Assembly (NCBI GenBank): GCA_028292345.1
Contig: JAQGMN010000177.1
Location: 1 to 5,955 of the forward strand
Source of the DNA: Polaromonas sp.
GTDB taxonomy: Bacteria; Pseudomonadota; Gammaproteobacteria; Burkholderiales; Burkholderiaceae_C
Direction: 5' to 3'
Length of the DNA: 5,955 bases
Shown here piece by piece: positions 1 through 4,018 of the stretch. The notes beneath the pieces were generated by a model. It did not search any database and was not told the DNA's origin. It saw only the letters and a list, made by a program, of their open reading frames with translations. The translations under genes were made by a program, and so were the position numbers. How positions within the stretch are numbered: the stretch's first letter is position 1; each line of letters begins with the position of its first letter.

Positions 1-1086
1 GCGGCCGTCGGCGTGCTGCTGGCGCTGTTTGCCCTGACGCAGGTGTTTCTGGCGCTGCCGGCGGGCCGCTTTGCCGACCGGCATGGCCTGCGGCGCCCGG
101 TCAGCTACGGCGTGCTGGCCGCCATGGCCGGGGCGGGCGCTGCCGTCGCTTTCCCGGTGTTTCCGGTGCTGTGCCTGGCCGCGCTGCTGACCGGCGGCGC
201 GACCGGGGTGGCGACCATCGCGCTGCAGCGTCATGTCGGGCGGGCCGCCGGCGGGGTCTTGCAGTTGCGCAAGGTGTTCAGCTGGCTGGCGATCGGCCCG
301 GCGATCTCGAACTTTGTCGGCCCCTTTTCAGCCGGCCTGCTGATCGACCATGCCGGCGCCGCGCCGGGCAGCCTGACGGGCTACCGGGCGGCGTTTTTCC
401 TGATGGCGGTGCTGCCGCTCGTCACCTGGTTCCTGGTCCGCAGGACACGGGAACTGCCCGCGCTGGTGGCCGCAAGCGATGGCACCAGACCGAAAGCCTG
501 GGATCTGCTGCGCGAGCCGATGTTCCGCCGCCTGATGGGCGTGAACTGGCTGCTGTCGTCGTGCTGGGATGTGCACACCTTCGTCGTGCCGGTGCTGGGC
601 TTTGAGCGCGGCATCAGCGCCTCGGTGATCGGCTCGATCCTGGGCGCCTTTGCGCTGGCCGCCGCGCTCATCCGGCTGCTGATGCCATGGCTGGCCGCGC
701 ACCTGAAGGAATGGAAGGTGCTGGCCGGCTCGATGCTGGCAACGGCCCTGCTGTTTGCCGCCTATCCCCTGATGCGCTCGGCGCTGGGCATGGGCATCTG
801 CTCGGTGCTGCTGGGTTTTTCGCTCGGCATGGTGCAGCCGATGATCATGAGCATGCTGCACCAGATCACGCCCGAGGCGCGCCACGGCGAAGCGCTGGGC
901 CTGCGGCTGATGGCGATCAACGCGTCCAGCGTCTTGATGCCGATGCTGTTCGGATCGGCCGGCGCGCTGGTCGGCATTGCCGGCGTGTTCTGGGCGACGG
1001 GCGCCCTGGTGGGCCTGGGCTCGCGCCTGGCCTGGCGCCTCCGGGACAGCATCGCCGCCGGGCCGCAGGGCGGCGGGCCGGGCTGA
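1..1086 (+). CDS. MFS transporter, 5'-truncated by the window edge
   Basis: This is an inner-membrane secondary transporter of the major facilitator superfamily; its substrate cannot be told. The frame is open from base 1 and ends at TGA 1084-1086, giving 361 visible residues. A GTG at 13 could be read as a start but lies inside a transmembrane helix, so the true start is upstream. The MFS motif A between TM2 and TM3 is clear at residues 22-32 (G22, D26, R27, G29, R31, R32). Hydrophobic segments lie at roughly residues 1-20, 34-54, 55-75, 94-116, 128-146, 182-200, 207-230, 238-258, 260-286, 300-320 and 321-345: eleven helices, so only TM1 of the usual twelve is missing. A polar loop at 147-178 fits the central cytoplasmic linker. 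D190 and H192 fall in a predicted helix and could be functional. The gene converges on the LOG-family gene 38 bp downstream. Confidence 0.9.
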   Translation, partial: AAVGVLLALFALTQVFLALPAGRFADRHGLRRPVSYGVLAAMAGAGAAVAFPVFPVLCLAALLTGGATGVATIALQRHVGRAAGGVLQLRKVFSWLAIGPAISNFVGPFSAGLLIDHAGAAPGSLTGYRAAFFLMAVLPLVTWFLVRRTRELPALVAASDGTRPKAWDLLREPMFRRLMGVNWLLSSCWDVHTFVVPVLGFERGISASVIGSILGAFALAAALIRLLMPWLAAHLKEWKVLAGSMLATALLFAAYPLMRSALGMGICSVLLGFSLGMVQPMIMSMLHQITPEARHGEALGLRLMAINASSVLMPMLFGSAGALVGIAGVFWATGALVGLGSRLAWRLRDSIAAGPQGGGPG

Positions 1087-1124
1087 CGCCGCTCCCCACC
1101 GCGCCTGTCAGCGGGGCCGGGAAC

Positions 1125-1988
1125 TCAAAGCTCGTAAAAGGTCTTGATGGCGTCCCAGGCGGCCTGCGGCTCATCGACATACTGGATGAGGTCGAGGTCC
1201 TGCGGCGAGATCGCGCCTTCCTCGATCATCACGTCGAAGTTGAACAGCCGCTTCCAGTATTCGGTGCCGAACAGGATGATGGGCACCGGCTTGGCCTTCT
1301 TGGTCTGCACCAGCGTGATGACCTCGAACAATTCGTCGAGCGTGCCAAAACCGCCTGGAAAGGCCACCAGCGCCTTGGCGCGCATCATGAAATGCATCTT
1401 GCGCAAGGCGAAGTAGTGGAACTTGAAGTTCAGCGATGGCGAGATATACGGATTCGAGCCCTGCTCGTGCGGCAGCACGATGTTCAGGCCCACCGTCAGC
1501 GCGCCCATTTCCTGCGCCCCCCGGTTGGCCGCTTCCATGATGCCCGGGCCGCCGCCGGTGCAGATGAACAGCTGCTCGGCCGACGGGCGCGGGTTGCTGT
1601 AGCCGGCCACGATGCGCGCGAACTGTCGCGCCTGGTCGTAGTATTTTGCATTGCGCACATGGCGCCGGGCCAGCGCCAGGGCGGCTTCGTCGTCGCCTTG
1701 CTCGGCCAGGGCGAGCGCCGCCTCGGCCTGCTCGGGGGCGGGAAAGCGGGCGCTGCCGAACACCACGATGGTGTTTTCAATGCCCTGCGCCTGCTGGTCG
1801 ATTTCGGGCTTGAGCATTTCAAGCTGGATGCGGATGGCGCGGGTTTCGCGGCGCAGCAAAAATTCCGGATCGGCAAAGGCGAGCCGGTTGGCGTCGGGCC
1901 GAAGCGGCGCGGTGTCGCTGGACAGGGAATGCAGTTCAGCCCAGGCGTTGGCCAGGCGGTCTTCGGACAGGTCTTGTGTTTGTTCCAT
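1125..1988 (-). CDS. LOG/TIGR00730-family Rossmann-fold protein (putative nucleotide 5'-monophosphate phosphoribohydrolase)
   Basis: This 287-residue cytoplasmic protein belongs to the LOG family, long mislabelled 'lysine decarboxylase'. Characterised members hydrolyse the N-glycosidic bond of cytokinin riboside or purine 5'-monophosphates to a base plus ribose 5-phosphate; the substrate here is unknown. The Rossmann core opens at residues 72-82 (NTIVVFGSARF). The signature motifs follow: GGGPG at 145-149 with E152, R203, and PGGFGTLDE at 211-219 with E219. The R203/E219 pair corresponds to the catalytic Arg/Glu of the family. Compared with about 190-residue plant-type LOG proteins, it has an N-terminal extension of about 70 residues, an Ala/Glu-rich insert at about 84-113, and a C-terminal tail. 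That places it in the longer proteobacterial class. The ATG at 1988 is chosen because the frame upstream (to 2249) runs back into efp. No strong Shine-Dalgarno sequence precedes it. Its terminator is not evident. Confidence 0.9.
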   Translation of the reverse strand: MEQTQDLSEDRLANAWAELHSLSSDTAPLRPDANRLAFADPEFLLRRETRAIRIQLEMLKPEIDQQAQGIENTIVVFGSARFPAPEQAEAALALAEQGDDEAALALARRHVRNAKYYDQARQFARIVAGYSNPRPSAEQLFICTGGGPGIMEAANRGAQEMGALTVGLNIVLPHEQGSNPYISPSLNFKFHYFALRKMHFMMRAKALVAFPGGFGTLDELFEVITLVQTKKAKPVPIILFGTEYWKRLFNFDVMIEEGAISPQDLDLIQYVDEPQAAWDAIKTFYEL

Positions 1989-2075
1989 GGGCTTGTTTCG
2001 TTGAGGCGTGAACCCGGTGCTTGACCAGCAGGTCACGCGGTAGGCAAGGTAGGGAAAGCGATGGGTAACGGGAAC

Positions 2076-2081
2076 ATCATA
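2076..2081 (-). promoter_or_regulatory. Candidate -10 box for the LOG-family gene
   Basis: On the minus strand the hexamer TATGAT matches the sigma-70 -10 consensus at five of six positions. It lies 87 bp before the ATG at 1988 and just beyond the efp terminator, where a separate promoter for the LOG gene would be expected. No good -35 hexamer is found 16-18 bp upstream, so this is a weak, position-supported guess. Confidence 0.25.
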
Positions 2082-2111
2082 AAGACGGTTTGTGTCGCAC
2101 TTCGGGCCGGG

Positions 2112-2138
2112 AAACAAAAAAGGCTCCCGAAGGAGCCT
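2112..2138 (-). terminator. Rho-independent terminator of efp
   Basis: Read on the minus strand, this is a perfect 7-bp stem (AGGCTCC, plus positions 2138-2132; GGAGCCT, 2127-2121) closed by a TTCG loop (2131-2128). It is followed directly by a T-rich tract (TTTTTGTTT). In RNA the loop is the extra-stable C(UUCG)G tetraloop. It sits 26 bp past the efp stop codon and in the correct orientation, so it ends the efp (or earP-efp) transcript before the LOG gene. Confidence 0.93.
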
Positions 2139-2163
2139 ATTGACGCGGCAGGAAGGTGCCGGA

Positions 2164-2718
2164 TCAGACGCGCTTGCGGTATTCGCCGGTGCGGGTGTCG
2201 ATTTCAACGACATCGCCCTGGGCCACGAAAATCGGCACACCGATTTCAAAGCCGGTGGCCAGCTTGGCGGGCTTCAAGACCTTGCCGGACGTGTCGCCCT
2301 TGACGGCGGGCTCGGTCCAGGTGATCTCGCGCTGCACGCTGGTCGGCACTTCGACCGAGATGGCCTTGCCGTCATAGAACACGACTTCGAGTTCCATGCC
2401 GTCCTGCAGGTAGTTCAGCGAGTCGCCCATGTTTTCGGCCTCGACTTCGTACTGGTTGAAATCGGCATCCATGCAGACATACATCGGATCGGCGAAGTAG
2501 GAATAGGTGCATTCCTTCTTGTCCAGGAACACCTGGTCGAGCTTGTCGTCGGCCTTGAAGACCTGCTCGGTGTTGAAGCTGGCAATCAGGCTTTTGAGCT
2601 TCATGCGCACGGTGGCGGAGTTGCGCCCGCCGCGGCTGTATTCGGTTTTCAGCACGACCATCGGGTCCTTGCCGTGCATGATGACGTTACCGACGCGGAT
2701 TTCTTGAGCGATTTTCAT
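2164..2718 (-). CDS. efp: Elongation factor P, arginine-32 (rhamnosylated) type
   Basis: EF-P binds between the ribosomal P and E sites and promotes peptide-bond formation at polyproline stretches. The product is 184 residues, the usual length for the family, with the N-terminal KOW-like domain and two OB-fold domains in order. The domain I loop that reaches the peptidyl-transferase centre reads SRGGRNSA (residues 28-35), with arginine at position 32. That is the type modified by EarP with rhamnose, not the lysine type modified by EpmA/EpmB. The C-terminal region includes GDTSGKVLKPAKLATG (about 138-153), typical of the family's last domain, and the protein ends in YRKRV. The ATG at 2718 gives the standard N-terminus MKIAQEIRVGN. 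No convincing Shine-Dalgarno sequence is visible. The gene lies downstream of earP in the same orientation, 129 bp away, and ends at a strong terminator. Confidence 0.98.
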   Translation of the reverse strand: MKIAQEIRVGNVIMHGKDPMVVLKTEYSRGGRNSATVRMKLKSLIASFNTEQVFKADDKLDQVFLDKKECTYSYFADPMYVCMDADFNQYEVEAENMGDSLNYLQDGMELEVVFYDGKAISVEVPTSVQREITWTEPAVKGDTSGKVLKPAKLATGFEIGVPIFVAQGDVVEIDTRTGEYRKRV

Positions 2719-2751
2719 AGCAGTTTTGACTAGGGTGGACCGCAGGGCGCG

Positions 2752-2765
2752 TGCACTGGGGTGCA
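2752..2765. repeat. Small inverted repeat in the efp leader
   Basis: TGCAC (2752-2756) and GTGCA (2761-2765) form a 5-bp stem around a 4-base loop, 33-47 bases before the efp ATG. It could fold in the efp 5' leader or be an operator half-site pair, but a dyad this short may arise by chance. No T-tract follows on either strand, so it is not a terminator. Confidence 0.25.
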
Positions 2766-2847
2766 GGTTCCGCGGCGGGTTTATGGGACCAGTATCTGGC
2801 CGTTTGTGCGTTTTGCCCTCTCGGGCGAATTCGCAAAGCCCACGATT

Positions 2848-3975
2848 TTAGCGGTTTTTTGCCACAAAGTTGAGCAGGCCGCTTGTCAGGTCATTCTGGC
2901 GCATCAGCCGGTCGCGCGCGGCCAGGCTGCAGGCTTGCCACGCCGGCAGGTCTTTTGGATGCAGCGGCAGCGCCTGCGGGTGGGCATTGTTGCCGTTCCA
3001 CGCGTGGTGAAAGCTGCGCAGCGAAGCTGGCGCCTGCAGCATGTCCAGGAAAGCGTCGAGCTTGGCCAGATGCGCCGCATCGTCCTGCGGATAGAGGTGC
3101 CAGACAAACGGCTTGCCGGCCCAGAGGGCGCGCACCAGCGAATCCTCGCCGCGAACAAAATTCAGGTCGCAGGCCCAGAGCAGGTGGTCGAATTCCGTCT
3201 GGGGCAGCAGCGGAAGGTATGAAATTGATAGCATACTGTGCTCATGGATGCTGCGCAAAATGCCATTTTCAGCACTGAAGGCGGCCTGGACGGCGCTGGC
3301 GGCCCGGCCCGCCGCCACGAGCAGGCGCACCGGCTCGCCGTCGAGGCCGTACTGCGCAAGCTGCTGCAACAGGCCCGGCAGCGCGCCGGGTTCATAGCAG
3401 AACAGCGACACCAGCTTTTCCCCGCCAGACGCAATGCCCTGCGCGGTCAGCCAGGCCTGCCGGTCAAAGCGCGCCTGCCGGTCGTCCAGTCCGGGCTCGC
3501 GCAACAGGCCGCCGGTGGCTGCCGTGAAGCCCGGGTAGAAAAACCATTTGCTCCATCCCGCTGCCGGGCCGCGCTGGACCCGCGAAGGCAGGCCATGGCA
3601 ACGCTCGACATACGGCTCGGCGGACAGGTATTCGAGGTTGATCCATAGGGGTTTCAGGCCGTTTGCGCTTGGCCAGTCTGCGCATGCAGCTATGAATTCA
3701 GGAGCGGCATCGCATCCGAACGCTTCGATCAGGACATCCGGGGGCTGCGCGGCAAGGTCCGCCGGCCGCAGGTTGAGCGGCTGCGCCCAGGAAATCACCT
3801 GGACATTGGGGCAGCCCCCGGGGGCCATCCATCCCAGCGCGCCAGCGTCATCCACCCACAGGCGCACGCAGTGGCCGCGCGTCGCGAGGTCGGCCGCCAG
3901 GCGCCAGCACACGCCAATGTCCCCGTAGTTGTCGATGACTTTGCAAAAAATGTCCCATTGCAGGCGGTGATTCAT
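2848..3975 (-). CDS. earP: EF-P arginine rhamnosyltransferase EarP
   Basis: EarP is a cytoplasmic inverting GT-B glycosyltransferase that moves rhamnose from TDP-beta-L-rhamnose to Arg32 of EF-P. The product has 375 residues, about family length. The N-terminal signature WDIFCKVIDNYGDIGVCWRL (residues 7-26) carries the conserved aspartates D15 and D19. WINLEYLSAEPY (111-122) and FFYPGF (145-150) are family blocks. The C-terminal nucleotide-sugar site has FVRGEDS (273-279) followed by WHLYPQDDAAH (292-302). E277 probably corresponds to the catalytic/binding glutamate described in other EarP proteins. The ATG at 3975 is chosen because it gives the usual short lead before WDIF; an ATG at 4020 would add 15 residues and overlap the uvrC start. 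The adjacent efp encodes the Arg32 substrate. Two stretches, residues 91-109 and 233-252, look repeat-derived. The rmlABCD genes for TDP-rhamnose are not in the window. Confidence 0.96.
   Translation of the reverse strand: MNHRLQWDIFCKVIDNYGDIGVCWRLAADLATRGHCVRLWVDDAGALGWMAPGGCPNVQVISWAQPLNLRPADLAAQPPDVLIEAFGCDAAPEFIAACADWPSANGLKPLWINLEYLSAEPYVERCHGLPSRVQRGPAAGWSKWFFYPGFTAATGGLLREPGLDDRQARFDRQAWLTAQGIASGGEKLVSLFCYEPGALPGLLQQLAQYGLDGEPVRLLVAAGRAASAVQAAFSAENGILRSIHEHSMLSISYLPLLPQTEFDHLLWACDLNFVRGEDSLVRALWAGKPFVWHLYPQDDAAHLAKLDAFLDMLQAPASLRSFHHAWNGNNAHPQALPLHPKDLPAWQACSLAARDRLMRQNDLTSGLLNFVAKNR
3221..3277 (+). repeat. Degenerate short interspersed repeat, copy A, inside earP
   Basis: This stretch is about 42% G+C by hand count in a strongly GC-rich gene. 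It carries TTGATAGC (3225-3232), a 20-base spacer, then GCGCAAA (3253-3259) and GCC (3262-3264). The same pattern with the same spacer length recurs inverted at 3657-3696. It encodes EarP residues about 233-252, in the variable region before the conserved LPLLPQTEFD segment. From memory it resembles an abundant Comamonadaceae intergenic repeat with a GCGC-stem hairpin; I cannot search for it here. Spacer conservation with copy B is low (6 of 20), so this copy would be old. Confidence 0.45.
3650..3703 (-). repeat. Degenerate short interspersed repeat, copy B, inside earP
   Basis: On the minus strand, TTCATAGC (plus 3689-3696) is followed by 20 bases, then GCGCAAA (3662-3668) and GCC (3657-3659). 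The stem TGCGC/GCGCA around an 11-base loop forms an imperfect hairpin. The arrangement matches copy A in the opposite orientation: 23 of 40 aligned positions are identical, 17 of them in the three motif blocks. It encodes EarP residues about 91-109, just before the conserved WINLEYL block. Chance similarity of coding sequence is a real alternative. Confidence 0.35.
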
Positions 3976-3981
3976 GAAAGG

Positions 3982-3993
3982 ATTGTCCACAAT
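3982..3993. promoter_or_regulatory. Perfect dyad in the earP/uvrC divergent region
   Basis: ATTGT (3982-3986) and ACAAT (3989-3993) form a perfect 5-bp inverted repeat separated by CC, inside the 43-bp gap between two divergent start codons. It overlaps the candidate earP -10 box, so it could be an operator or simply the promoter's AT-rich part. No specific regulator can be named. Confidence 0.3.
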
Positions 3994-4017
3994 ACGGCCA
4001 AACCGATTCCTTGACAC
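3989..4017 (-). promoter_or_regulatory. Candidate earP promoter
   Basis: On the minus strand GTGTCA (plus 4017-4012; four of six matches to the -35 consensus) and TATTGT (plus 3994-3989; four of six to -10) are exactly 17 bp apart. The implied transcript start would leave a leader of only about six bases before the ATG at 3975, which is unusual, so the call is weak. Confidence 0.2.
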
Positions 4018-4018
4018 C

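Noticed and set aside
1087..1124. Terminator between the convergent MFS and LOG genes
   Set aside because: Only a short CCCC/GGGG pairing around a long loop is present, with no T-tract on either strand.
687..2024. 445-codon plus-strand open frame across the MFS 3' end and opposite the LOG gene
   Set aside because: It overlaps the transporter out of frame and then runs antisense to a conserved gene; there is no family resemblance and the composition is of shadow type.
2092..2733. Plus-strand open frame covering all of efp in antisense
   Set aside because: It follows the reverse complement of efp codons with a His/Asp/Val/Leu-rich product and includes the terminator hairpin; no independent evidence of coding.
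2714..2741. A third copy of the TTSATAGC repeat at the efp start (TTCATAGC)
   Set aside because: The second half (GCGCAAA after 20 bases) is absent, and the match is largely the efp start codon region, so it is a chance hit.
2780..2819. Sigma-70 promoter for efp upstream of 2718
   Set aside because: Candidate -10 hexamers GATACT and CATAAA occur on the minus strand, but the hexamers 17 bp upstream match the -35 consensus at three positions or fewer, so none stands out.
2815..2834. earP terminator formed by GCCC/GGGC and the GCGAATTCGC palindrome
   Set aside because: The stems are short and no T-tract follows in the minus-strand direction.
4011..4016. Perfect TTGACA as a uvrC -35 box
   Set aside because: It ends two bases before the uvrC ATG. 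Any -10 would lie inside the coding region, and the hexamer 17 bp on (GAATTC) is not -10-like. The next in-frame ATG, at residue 63, is too late because it would remove most of the GIY-YIG domain.
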